Assembly: GCA_038030265.1 (NCBI GenBank)
Contig: CM075938.1
Location: 43,517,189-43,581,188, forward strand
Length of the DNA stretch: 64,000 nt
Source: Corythucha ciliata
Lineage: Eukaryota > Arthropoda > Insecta > Hemiptera > Tingidae
Direction: 5' to 3'
Both the position numbers and the translations under genes were made by a program. A model generated the notes under the pieces. It searched no databases and was not told where the DNA came from. It worked only from the letters and a program-made list of their open reading frames with translations. Shown here one piece after another: positions 33,308 to 43,743 of this stretch. How positions within the stretch are numbered: the first letter of the stretch is position 1; each line of letters opens with the position of its first letter.

Positions 33308-33472
33308 CTTGCATTTCACTATGAGGTAGCGGCGAGCTGTGACGCGGCGTACAACAATCCATGCACCGACCGAAACGCCCGCATATAGTCTTACAGATGT
33401 GAAGAACACTGGTGGATCAGAGTACGGCATGAGCCCAAGGGAGGCTTTGGCGTGGCACCACTTATTATTATT
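33308..33472 (+). mobile_element. SINE body fragment (tRNA head missing)
   Basis: Related to the SINE at 61,920-62,239: GCATTTCACTATGAGG, GGCGAGCTGTGACGCGGC, GCACCGACCGAAACGCC and GGCTTTGGCGTGGCA correspond to the same blocks there. It lacks the tRNA-like head and an internal ~35-base segment, and ends in a short (TTA)n run. Confidence 0.65.
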
Positions 33473-33579
33473 ACCTAGTTATTTTAACTAGGGCAAAACC
33501 ATCCCGAGACGCATTTTATGCTAGTTTCTGTTCTATATTTCTTTAAATTAAAATCTGAGCATAATAGGAAAACAGTATA

Positions 33580-34065
33580 GGATTCGGAATTTCAGGATTT
33601 CATTTGGCCAAAATGAGTGCAAGGAGGCAATTCATAGTTCGAAATGAAATAATCAGTTTCATACTTTTTTATTAAATTCTGTTGAAAAGTGACAATGAGC
33701 AGAAACCACGAAATGGTTTTTGACGGAAGCAAACCAGCAAAATTTGGTTTTTGTAGGAACCAAGCATGTGAATTATGTTTTTCCAAGAGACAAAACCCGT
33801 GAAATTCTGTTTAGAAACAGCCAAATTCGTGGAACTTGCATTTGACAGTAGGTAGTTTAAAAAAACAAAAAACAAACTCGCCAAAATTTGATTTTTATAA
33901 GACCCAAAACCGTGATATTGCGTTGTACCTATTTTTTGAGATCCAAAAATGTGAGTTATTTTCAGGATCGGACCCAACAAAATGAATTGTAAAGGAGCGA
34001 AATTCGCCGAATTGGCCTCATTTTGTGCTTGAAAGAGCCGTTAGAAGAAGAGTCTTTGAAAATCA
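33580..34065. repeat. P2-class degenerate array
   Basis: Units such as AACCACGAAATGGTTTTTGACG, CAGCAAAATTTGGTTTTTGTAGG and GACAAAACCCGTGAAATTCTG, period ~30. A G-run lies near 34,090. The minus-strand frames here are repeat by-products. Confidence 0.65.
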
Positions 34066-34544
34066 GTTTCGAAGGGGCTCACTCAAAAAAAGGGGGGGGG
34101 GTTGCTACACTGGTTATTCGGCTTTAAAATAAATATATCTATATTTCAGTAGTTGTAGGTATGTGAAGGTATCCAACTACTAAATGACTACTTTGGAGCA
34201 TAATTCCATTATTTGTTGCCAAGATAAAAGATCGCGGGGATTATTTTTCACGAGAGTCATTGTTCAGACACCCATCACACCAACAACTGAGGCCACACCA
34301 TTCTCCGATGTGTCGAGGTGACTCGATAATGGACTGTAATTGTACGATCTAAATCAGCCCCTCGGTGAATGAATCAAAGTCAGGAATGGCATCATACCTA
34401 CCACCGCGCCTCCCGCTCAACGAAGCTGACGCGAAGCTGAGAACGGCCAGCACCCCTCGAGAATTCAGCCCTCTGCTTAGTTCCCTTTTTTAGCAATTTG
34501 AAAATTGTGTTCGCTCTTTAAAATAGTATTAGTCGTTCATGCAA

Positions 34545-34800
34545 GGCCACGATGCCCCAGAGGTTTGAGCGCCGAACCAGATATTTGGCGTTTAAAGGGA
34601 TCGAATCACGCTCCATGATGGTTTCTTTTTCGCACGGCAGCATAACATCGAATAAAAAAACGGGGCCTCATCCCGTGACCCCCCCCCCCCTAGAAAAATA
34701 ATTCCTAACTTAATTGAGATCATGAGTTGAGTCCCGTTTCTCTCCGCCATAATCGTTACTGGAAAGGCACGTAAGCGCCACTTGGCCAATTTTACAGGAG
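34545..34800 (+). mobile_element. Degenerate tRNA-derived SINE
   Basis: GATGCCCCAGAGGTTTGAGC (A-box-like), then GCGCCGAACCAGATATTTGGCG (anticodon-arm-like stem) and GGGATCGAATC (B-box, 34,597-34,607) form a decayed tRNA head. The downstream body to about 34,800 includes a run of ~12 C. No clear tail; boundaries uncertain. Confidence 0.4.
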
Positions 34801-34809
34801 ATGCATTTT

Positions 34810-36410
34810 TCGTTTGGGACAACTTAATGACGTCTGATTCTCTTGAAAATTTGTGTACGTGAGCCTAGTGATTCATTTTAATTATTTTCATAATTTCAAA
34901 ACTTTCTACCGTGAGCAAGATGCTTTTTAAACATGTTTTGTCGCTTACGATCAAACATGGGAAAACAATTTCTGTTATTTGGTGGATACGATTTAGGCAG
35001 ATACGTTTACTGAAACCAGCTCACTGTCGCTTACGTTTTCCCGTGTAGGGTTAAATTCATTTAAAAATTTAAACAAATAGTCGTTTTGTTGTTGTGTGGA
35101 CTATGGCAAGTCATAAAAACAAAACATAATTGAACGCATTACACGCCCTATTTTAAGAATGACAACAGGAAAGTCACCAATTTTGGCGTGCATCGAAAGC
35201 TATCAATGATAGCGACCTGGTGTTGGTTGCATTTTTGTTGTATAAATACGTGGACAGAATGAGTTTCATTGATCTCATCCAAGAATTTACATGTTTTTCA
35301 AGCGCCAGAAGATATTACTTGCTATTCCAGTCCCAAGAACCAGGTTTTATTGTGCATTTTTGGTCTTAACTCAAGAAGACTATAGTGAAATTTGTGAGAT
35401 TCCACGTTGAAAAATATGTAAGAAATAACAGTAACGTCGGTCTACCATTGAAATTTTCATCAAATTTAAAACTGTCGCAACTTTATGGGTGAAAACAAGT
35501 ATTTTTAGTACTACAGATCGACAAGTTTCTTATGGGCAGAAAGAAGTGGTAAATTCAGTTAACTTTCTAAACAGATGTTCCTAGAACCATCTGTAAATTT
35601 GGGCCCTCAGGGTCCATTAGAAACTTGTCAAGTTATAATTCACATGACGCAGAAATGATTGACCCTCTATCGACTTGATTTTGCTTTCATTCGACCAAAT
35701 CAATCACCAGCATTCACAAATACGTCAGGAACCATCATCCTATTTCTATCAAACATCTCAAATTTAGGCATTTTTACAAATTTTCCCCTTCTCTACAATA
35801 ACTCGGCACTCGTCGGATCTAGTATTCTACTTTAACATGGAATTTTTGAACCAAGTCTCCGAGCTGGACGAGTTTTACCCGCTTGGAGCCTTTCATAAAA
35901 AAGTTTTTTGACTGCACTGTAAGGCTCGGTGCACACGAGCGTTTTTCTAACGCAAGATAAGGCGTTAGAAAAATGCAGTAATGTCATTCCATGGTTGGTT
36001 TTAAAGATTTAAAGGGAAAATAAATTTGTGAGAAGTCACTATGAATTCGACGTCCAGAAAAAGTGAGAGTGGAAGAAGAGACATTTAATTAAGTTTTGAT
36101 AATTAAAAAATGAGGACTATTTAATCTAGTACGACAGGGGAGAATTTATTTGTTATTAATTCAAATTCCTAATACGACGTGCCCCCAAAGCAGGAAAACA
36201 CAGCATCCCTTAACTCGGGGCCATATTCATAATCGTGGCCCAACAATCGAGATGGATTATTATGCATTTGAGGAACTCCGGCGAAATGATTGATGATAAC
36301 TGACATCTGATTGATCGCTTAGCTTAGAAGCCACTGTACATCTTATTTGAGGAAAGGTGGAAACTGAGGTACCACTTCGGTACTGGCCGAGTCTTGGTCA
36401 GTTCCTCGCC
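34810..36410. other. No gene recognised
   Basis: Contains a palindromic TTTTTCTAACGC...GCGTTAGAAAAA hairpin near 35,942-35,973 inside sequence beginning AAGGCTCGGTGCACACGAGC (MITE-like end without partner). A TATAAATA is present near 35,240 without other promoter support. Confidence 0.35.
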
Positions 36411-36414
36411 GAGG

Positions 36415-36416
<2 letters not shown>

Positions 36417-36449
<33 letters not shown>

Positions 36450-36450
36450 C
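36417..36450 (-). repeat. ~32-base T-run, possibly a poly-A tail of a minus-strand insertion
   Basis: The longest homopolymer of the window. If it is a reverse-strand poly-A tail, the inserted body would lie at 36,450-36,700. That stretch has an 87-codon minus-strand frame but no recognised domain, and I saw no target duplication. Confidence 0.4.
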
Positions 36451-36890
36451 CCCTCTTGAGGACATGGAAGCCACGGCTAACACAGAAAATAAGACCTAAG
36501 ACCAAGATACACCTAAATGGGAAATAAGGATGAAAAACATGGCACCTCCGACCAGAACGACCACAAAAAGTCTGCGTATAGGCTGAGGTACGCATGAATC
36601 TGGCGTTTTTTTTATCGCAACTCAAGGCCCTCACTATCTTCTTCCGAAGCACTGACGTCATAGCACCAAGAGAAAGCTATTTAATATCGAAAAAACGATA
36701 AAACGTCATTTTTTAGGGAAATTGTAAACGCCACGAAATTAATCGTAAGCGACAGTAATTTTGGCGCATACGATCCCAAGCGGGAGTCTCATGTCGTGCA
36801 CGTTTGGCTGAGAGGGTGGATACGATGTTTTTGATGGCGCTCACGTTTTTCCGTCCAAATTTCAAAGCTAAAAAAAATAGTTTTAACCCA

Positions 36891-38350
36891 CCCTGGTAGA
36901 AATTTGAGCCAGAACTTCTGTTATGCGACAGATTCTGCCCAGAATTTCTGTTTCTGGAACAGAATCCGGGCACAATCTCTATGACCAGTTATGCCCTAAA
37001 TATTCTGGCGGGAAACAATCTGAAATCCATGCCAGAGAGGGTATGAGAGGAAAAAAGTCCAATTTTCGGCACCAATATCCTGCCAGACATTCTGTTGCGG
37101 ATGCAATGTAGCATATTATGGGAAGAAACATACCGGAAAAAGCGGCTTGACGAACATGTTCTGAACTCGTGACGTCACAGTGTCTCGGTCGGTAGTCTTG
37201 ATTATTTCGTAAGGCTGTGAATCACAGTGAGTCTTGTCTTGGTGGTCTGTGCCATGTGCTCGGAAAGTCGAAAGTTGTGAGCTAAAATAATAAAGTCATA
37301 AGTCAGTTCAGTCTTGTCAAGTCTTCAGTCGCCTTTTTCTCAATTCTATTACGGGGTGTTTCTGATCTGGCCGAAAATACTGAAACAGGTAATTTAGCGT
37401 CGACAGTTTGTTCTTTTCAACTTTGTCGAAAACATCCCACCTAAAGCGTTGAACTTTCGCTTCCTTGCCCTTGTGCTTTTTGAAAATGCCAGGCTTTCTA
37501 CTCTACATAGACTACGACCGCGTTGAAGAAGCTGGCAAGTGTCGATATTTTTCGACACCCCTACAAATGATCAGGAAGTTCGTAAAGAAGTGGTAAGTAA
37601 AGTCGTGTTGGTGATATGTACCTAGTGTTGATTAGTATAATACTAATAATACTCGTCTTCGTCTATTCCTAGTGCTCAATAATTAACTCATGCATCGAAA
37701 AGGACCAATACTTGACAAGGAGCCTTGTGCATGTGATAAAAACCTTTTAAGTAACAATACTGCTCAGTGTTTCACCGCTACGAAAGAGACAACTGTTAAA
37801 AAACCTTTCATGGATACACCTCTGCATACGAGTGCATAAAAGGTGAATATCAACAATTACATTTATTTGAAATAGTGGCTGTTATTACTATTTGCACTCT
37901 TTTTTCGTCCGCAGGTATCATTAAAGCTGGTGGTAGGGTTATCACTATCAGGCTCGAATCCTCCGATAAAGATTTTTAAAGAGTACAGTGCTACTTGGAC
38001 CAACGAAATAACGCTCTTCCACCCCAAAAATGGTCAAATATTTAACTTGCTGACTCAAAAAATTGTTCTTGGTAAAGCTTCTAATAATTAAAAAATTAAG
38101 TATGCTGCAGTGGGTGCCCAGAAATAATTTATTTACCAGCCAGAAAAAAGAATAACTTTCTGACCAGAAAGCAACTGAAAATGCTAGCTTTTCTGGCCAT
38201 ATTTTATCCCATTGAGAACGGCAGGAAAATGGCCGAGAAAGCGTTACAGGACCGTAACTTTTCTGCCCAGACAATCTTGCGAGAATCTGGTGACTGGCCA
38301 GAAAATATGGCACATATTTGGTACATTTCTGTTGGATTTTTCTACCAGGG
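36891..38350. mobile_element. 1.46-kb non-autonomous DNA transposon, CCCTGGTAGAAA ends
   Basis: The termini CCCTGGTAGAAA (36,891-36,902) and TTTCTACCAGGG-type (to 38,350) are inverse complements over about 12 bp. Both subterminal regions carry many copies of a TTCTG(G/C)CCAGAA-like motif in both orientations (left 36,905-37,090; right 38,118-38,315), typical of transposase-binding subterminal repeats. The interior (37,140-37,930) lacks the motif and looks transcribed, with a small ATG frame and splice-like sites. No transposase domain; the superfamily is unassigned and no target duplication was found. Confidence 0.6.
37486..37592 (+). CDS. Candidate small exon inside the 36.9-38.35 kb transposon
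   Basis: ATG at 37,486 opens MPGFLLYIDYDRVEEAGKCR and continues for 36 codons to TAA at 37,594. The sequence GTG|GTAAGT at 37,593 is a near-consensus splice donor just before that stop. Further downstream, 37,683-37,839 has a ~50-codon open stretch (KEPCACDKNLLSNN). At 37,916 CCGCAG| is acceptor-like, followed by IIKAGGRVITIRLESSDKDF and a stop. A spliced mini-gene or a captured gene fragment are possible; phases do not join cleanly, so this is tentative. Confidence 0.22.
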
Positions 38351-38747
38351 CAATTTTGGCTTAATTTGTTGTTGTTTTATGTACATGTACGTGCCATAGA
38401 ATCTAAAAAACCCAAAAACTCAAATTGACGAAAATTGGCGCTTACGATACTTTGCCTTTCCAGTAACGAATATTTGGATCTTTGAACTTTTTTAGTCCCG
38501 AGGTTTCCAAATGTCGAGGTGGGAACTCTACCTCTCAAGGTTTCAAACGAGAGAACTTCCGTTGACAACAGCAGACTAAGTAAGACTTTTATAAAACGTA
38601 GGGTTTTTGTGCATCGGTTTCGTTGTGTCTACTTGATTTTTCGTAGGATGAAACTAGCCTAAGAAATTCACGTGTTGATGACGAATAGTTCTGATTACTC
38701 TGGGATAAATTAGTTTTGCTTATACATATAGGTACATACAGGCAGAC

Positions 38748-38981
38748 ATGGATGTTGAAGTATATACCTCAGCGTTGCTGCAGGCAGCGCGTGTTAGCAT
38801 ACCTAAAACTCGATCATTACCGACAGGTAGAGTAAAAGTTCCCTGGTGGACGAGAGAAATCCAAAATGTAAATAAAATGAAGAAAAAAGCGCTAAATCGT
38901 TTAAAACGCGTGCATACCCAAGAAAATTTGATTGCCTTTAAAAAAAAAAAAAAAAAATACGAGCAGAGGAAAGAAAACTGA
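38748..38981 (+). pseudogene. LINE B ORF2 linker fragment before a frameshift
   Basis: 77 codons (VPWWTREIQNVNKMKKKALN) of the region that precedes RT in this LINE group. The frame runs into an 18-A tract at 38,940-38,957 and stops at 38,979. The RT frame continues from the same tract in the next register (ERKLKQKAKIESWSKYVST), so a length change of the A-run broke ORF2. Confidence 0.75.
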
Positions 38982-41356
38982 AGCAAAAAGCTAAAATTGA
39001 ATCCTGGAGCAAATACGTCTCGACGATTACCTCTGCGGTTAAGTCCCGGGAAGTATGGCAAAAAATCCGAACCATGCAAGGACAACGTAAATCAAATGCA
39101 CCGCAATTGATAAAAACGGATGGGGGATTCATTCAAAATGCACGTGATATAGCAGACACCTTTGCTGATCACTATTACACGCAGTTTGCTACTTCGAGCT
39201 ACCCAGCACAATTTCAAAACGCCATGTCTAGTTCGGAAACCAGCCAACCTTTATTTTCCCCTCAGTCTCCAGCGACCGGTTCATTACCTTATAATGCCCT
39301 TTTTCGACTCGAAGAACTTGACAGAGCCATTGGGAGATTGAAAAACCACAAGTCACCTGGATTTGATGACATAGCAAATGAAATGTTTAAGAATCTGGAC
39401 ACCGAGAGACGAAGTCAACTGTTGATATTGTACAACTCTATTTGGAGAAATGGTTGTTACCCTTCGGCGTGGAAAAGGTCTATTATCGTGCCACTACATA
39501 AACCAGGAAAGGACACCCGCGAAGCCGCAAGTTATCGGCCGATTTCTCTAACTTCTTGCGTGGGAAAGCTGTACGAAAGCATGGTGGCTTATCGTCTTTC
39601 ACACCACCTAAGTGAACATAATTTATTAAATCCTCATCAAGCTGGGTTCAGGGCAGGGTATTCTGTTATCGATCAACTCGCCTACTTGGAAAATATAGTG
39701 CAAAATGCATTTTTAAACCGTCGGCACGTTTTTGCTGTATTTTTTGACATTAAAAGTGCGTTTGACCGAATCTGGAGGTTGGGTGCTCTAAGACAGCTCC
39801 GGTCATGGGGACTGAGGGGGAACTTACCGGCTACTCTATGCAGTTTTCTCTCCGACCGTTTATTTCAAGTGCGTGTGGGAACTGAATTGTCATCTGTGCG
39901 TTGCCAGGAAACAGGCGTGCCCCAAGGCTCTGTCCTGAGTGTCGTTTTGTTTCTCTGCGCCATTAATAATTTAACAGAAAATATTAGCCAAGACGTGAAG
40001 ATTTCGTTCTACGCGGATGATGTTGCAATCTTTCGGGAGTCATCACCCGAAGACTGTGAGGTTGCACGCGCGAGCCTGCAAGCAGCAATAAATACTTTGA
40101 AATCGAATGCTGAAAGAAGTGGCCTTGTTTTTTCTACAAACAAGACAGTAGCCATGCATTTTTGCCGGCTCAGACGCGTGCACGAACCTCCAACTTTCTA
40201 TCTCGGAAATGAGCCTACTGGTTACACAAACAAATATCGTTTTCTCGGGCTTGTGTTTGACGAAAAATTACGCTGGAAGGATCACATTCAATACGTGTCC
40301 ACCCGTTGCACGGCTGATCTAAAACTTCTTCGGGTATTGGCTAGTCATAAGTGGGGAGCTTCTACAAAGATGCTACTTTCCCTTTTACAAAGTCTCATAA
40401 GACCAAAACTCGATTTTGCGAGTATTATTTATGGCTCTGCACGACGTTCCTGGCTACGCCCATTGCACTGTATCTACCAAACGGGTCTTCGAATAGCCCT
40501 TGGAGCTTTTCGCACCAGTCCGGTCGACTGTTTGCATGCGCTTGCACATACCTCAAATCTAGAATTACGCCGCGATCACCTACTACTGAATTATATATGC
40601 AGCATAAAAATCAAACCAAGGCACTTCATGTATGATGTGATTATGAAGGAAGATCTGTGCAACGAATATCGTAATCTGCCTACAAGAACGCGGCCACTAC
40701 CGATACGATACCGTGAGCTCATGGGACGGATAAATTGTATGGAGCATCAGGTGATTCCTAATCCATCGATGAATACTCCACCGTGGCTTTTGCCTAGTAT
40801 ATCAGTGGATTTTTCATTTCACGACCGAACAAAAAAGCAAATAACTCCGGCGGAATGTGTGGCGAAATTTCACGAGTTCCTTCATAATCACTCTGACTTT
40901 ACTTTTATTTACACTGATGGGTCAAAAACGAGCGAAGGAGTTGGATGTGCGTATGTTGTGCTCGGTCAAGAATCGCACCACTTCTCCTTACCAGATATTA
41001 CTAGTGTTTACACCGCAGAACTTTTTGCCATCCATTTTTCCTTAGATTTCTGTTTGGGTTCGCCTTGCTCACGGTTTTATGTTGTAACTGATTCATTGAG
41101 TGCCCTGCAAGGAATGCGCGACAAATTCTCGACGAACAATTTAGTTAAAAATATACTTTTGAAAGTGAATGGCATACTGTCGCAGAACAAAGTATTACGA
41201 TTTATTTGGGTTCCTAGTCACTACGGAATTCGTGGCAATGACGATGCCGATGGACAGGCGAGACTCGGCTCGGTACTTGTCCACTCTTCGAACTCCCCGA
41301 ATGACGTACTGCTACAAGACTACAAGCGTTATAATATTAAACATTATGCTAAATAA
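38958..41356 (+). CDS. LINE B ORF2 body, copy 1: reverse transcriptase + RNase H
   Basis: First internal ATG is 39,074 (760 codons; numbering from there). RT domain about 80-400: KSPGFDDI (93), PLHKPGKD (140), YRPISLTSC (154), motif A FFDIKSAFD with Asp225, GVPQGSVLS (281), catalytic FYADD with Asp315/316, then FLGLVFD (390). RNase H domain about 608-735 with the complete acidic set: YTDGS Asp615, YTAEL Glu649, VTDS Asp673 and GNDDAD Asp723/726, plus WVPSHYGIRGN. It would polymerise cDNA on nicked target DNA and degrade the RNA strand. The frame stops at 41,354, overlapping the ATG at 41,346 of the next frame. Frameshifted upstream and lacking the endonuclease, so not autonomous. Confidence 0.9.
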
Positions 41357-43388
41357 ATGGGAGAACAGCTCTACGAAACTGAGAACTATTATACCTACCT
41401 TTCAAATGTTCAATCACATTTATGACAATGAGCGAAGTCAACTGTTGATATTGTACAACTCTATTTGGAGAAATGGTTGTTACCCTTCGGCGTGGAAAAG
41501 GTCTATTATCGTGCCACTACATAAACCAGGAAAGGACACCCGCGAAGCCGCAAGTTATCGGCCGATTTCTCTAACTTCTTGCGTGGGAAAGCTGTACGAA
41601 AGCATGGTGGCTTATCGTCTTTCACACCACCTAAGTGAACATAATTTATTAAATCCTCATCAAGCTGGGTTCAGGGCAGGGTATTCTGTTATCGATCAAC
41701 TCGCCTACTTGGAAAATATAGTGCAAAATGCATTTTTAAACCGTCGGCACGTTTTTGCTGTATTTTTTGACATTAAAAGTGCGTTTGACCGAATCTGGAG
41801 GTTGGGTGCTCTAAGACAGCTCCGGTCATGGGGACTGAGGGGGAACTTACCGGCTACTCTATGCAGTTTTCTCTCCGACCGTTTATTTCAAGTGCGTGTG
41901 GGAACTGAATTGTCATCTGTGCGTTGCCAGGAAACAGGCGTGCCCCAAGGCTCTGTCCTGAGTGTCGTTTTGTTTCTCTGCGCCATTAATAATTTAACAG
42001 AAAATATTAGCCAAGACGTGAAGATTTCGTTCTACGCGGATGATGTTGCAATCTTTCGGGAGTCATCACCCGAAGACTGTGAGGTTGCACGCGCGAGCCT
42101 GCAAGCAGCAATAAATACTTTGAAATCGAATGCTGAAAGAAGTGGCCTTGTTTTTTCTACAAACAAGACAGTAGCCATGCATTTTTGCCGGCTCAGACGC
42201 GTGCACGAACCTCCAACTTTCTATCTCGGAAATGAGCCTATTGGTTACACAAACAAATATCGTTGTCTCGGGCTTGTGTTTGACGAAAAATTACGCTGGA
42301 AGGATCACATTCAATACGTGTCCACCCGTTGCACGGCTAATCTAAAACTTCTTCGGGTATTAGCTAGTCATAAGTGGGGAGCTTCTACAAAGATGCTACT
42401 TTCCCTTTTACAAAGTCGCATAAGACCAAAACTCGATTTTGCGAGTATTATTTATGGCTCTGCACGACGTTCCTGGCTACGCCCATTGCACTTTATCTAC
42501 CAAACGGGTCTTCGAATAGCCCTTGGAGCTTTTCGCACCAGTCCGGTCGACTGTTTGTATGCGCTTGCACATACCTCAAATCTAGAATTACGCCGCGATC
42601 ACCTACTACTCAATTATATGTGCAGCATAAAAATCAAACCAAGGCACTTCATGTATGATGTGATTATGAAGGAAGATCTGTGCAACGAATATCGTAATCT
42701 GCCTACAAGAACGCGGCCACTACCGATACGATACCGTGAGCTCATGGGACGGATAAATTGTATGGATCATCAGGTGATTCCTAATCCATCGATGAATACT
42801 CCACCGTGGCTTTTGCCTAGTATATCAGTGGATTTTTCATTTCACGACCGAACAAAAAAGCAAATAACTCCGGCGGAATGTGTGGCGAAATTTCACGAGT
42901 TCCTTCATAATCACTCTGACTTTACTTTTATTTACACTGATGGGTCAAAAACGAGCGAAGGAGTTGGATGTGCGTATGTTGTGCTCGGTCAAGAATCGCA
43001 CCACTTCTCCTTACCAGATATTACTAGTGTTTACACCGCAGAACTTTTTGCCATCCATTTTTCCTTAGATTTCTGTTTGGGTTCGCCTTGCTCACGGTTT
43101 TATGTTGTAACTGATTCATTGAGTGCCCTGCAAGGAATGCGCGACAAATTCTCGACGAACAATTTAGTTAAAAATATACTTTTGAAAGTGAATGGCATAC
43201 TGTCGCAGAACAAAGTATTACGATTTATTTGGGTTCCTAGTCACTACGGAATTCGTGGCAATGACGATGCCGATGGACAGGCGAGACTCGGCTCGGTACT
43301 TGTCCACTCTTCGAACTCCCCGAATGACGTACTGCTACAAGACTACAAGCGTTATATAAATCATTATATTAAACATTATGCGAAATAA
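41346..43388 (+). CDS. LINE B duplicated fusion frame: tail start + RT + RNase H (copy 2)
   Basis: 680 codons from ATG 41,346; upstream codons of the open frame to 41,169 are out-of-register RNase H. The first 29 residues (MLNKWENSSTKLRTIIPTF) are the start of the Cys-rich tail. At residue 30 the frame jumps back into RT (RSQLLILYNS). Catalytic residues are retained: Asp142 (motif A), FYADD 229-233, RNase H Asp532, Glu566, Asp590. Relative to copy 1 there are eight amino-acid changes, including Thr to Ile and Phe to Cys near EPIGYTNKYRC. N-terminal RT motifs (KSPGFDD) are missing. A duplication product, not a native protein. Confidence 0.85.
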   Translation: MLNKWENSSTKLRTIIPTFQMFNHIYDNERSQLLILYNSIWRNGCYPSAWKRSIIVPLHKPGKDTREAASYRPISLTSCVGKLYESMVAYRLSHHLSEHNLLNPHQAGFRAGYSVIDQLAYLENIVQNAFLNRRHVFAVFFDIKSAFDRIWRLGALRQLRSWGLRGNLPATLCSFLSDRLFQVRVGTELSSVRCQETGVPQGSVLSVVLFLCAINNLTENISQDVKISFYADDVAIFRESSPEDCEVARASLQAAINTLKSNAERSGLVFSTNKTVAMHFCRLRRVHEPPTFYLGNEPIGYTNKYRCLGLVFDEKLRWKDHIQYVSTRCTANLKLLRVLASHKWGASTKMLLSLLQSRIRPKLDFASIIYGSARRSWLRPLHFIYQTGLRIALGAFRTSPVDCLYALAHTSNLELRRDHLLLNYMCSIKIKPRHFMYDVIMKEDLCNEYRNLPTRTRPLPIRYRELMGRINCMDHQVIPNPSMNTPPWLLPSISVDFSFHDRTKKQITPAECVAKFHEFLHNHSDFTFIYTDGSKTSEGVGCAYVVLGQESHHFSLPDITSVYTAELFAIHFSLDFCLGSPCSRFYVVTDSLSALQGMRDKFSTNNLVKNILLKVNGILSQNKVLRFIWVPSHYGIRGNDDADGQARLGSVLVHSSNSPNDVLLQDYKRYINHYIKHYAK

Positions 43389-43743
43389 ATGGGAGAACAG
43401 CTCTACGAAACTGAGAACTATTATACCTACCTTTCAAATGTTCAATCACATTTATGACAGTGAGCGACTGCGTCATGAAGAGATTATTATAACGCGAATA
43501 CGAATTGGCCATAAGAAGGCCACCCATGCTCACCACTTGGTTGGGCGATTTAGACCGACCTGTGAGGAGTGTTCTGAAGTATTGTCAATAGAACATGTGC
43601 TGGTGGATTGTCCACGGTGGGAACGCGCTCGGCGACAATGCCAAATTACTCAGGATTTTGCCACTTTACTGAAATTCGATTCGCCATACATAGATAGAAT
43701 AATTACCTATTTGAAGAAAATAAACTATTACGGTAAAATTTAA
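43378..43743 (+). CDS. LINE B ORF2 Cys-rich tail
   Basis: 121 codons in the register after the RNase H frame. Contains IIITRIRIGHKKATHAHH, then Cys62-Cys65-His73-Cys78 (CX2CX7HX4C) and DCPRWERARRQC, equivalent to LINE A's tail. Its ATG (43,378) overlaps the RNase H stop (43,386) by 11 bases, and the same overlap exists in copy 1 (41,346/41,354). Either an old frameshift that predates the duplication or a stop-restart arrangement. Confidence 0.8.
   Translation: MRNKWENSSTKLRTIIPTFQMFNHIYDSERLRHEEIIITRIRIGHKKATHAHHLVGRFRPTCEECSEVLSIEHVLVDCPRWERARRQCQITQDFATLLKFDSPYIDRIITYLKKINYYGKI

Noticed and set aside
35238..35275. TATAAATA near 35,240 as a promoter
   Set aside because: No initiator at the right spacing and no downstream frame; such an octamer is expected by chance in AT-rich DNA.
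36398..36661. Processed pseudogene with a poly-A tail on the minus strand
   Set aside because: The ~32-base T-run is real, but no parent protein, polyadenylation signal or target duplication could be recognised.
40351..40635. 94-codon frame inside LINE B, also present at 42,374-42,658
   Set aside because: Out-of-register shadow of the RT C-terminal region; present twice only because the body is duplicated.
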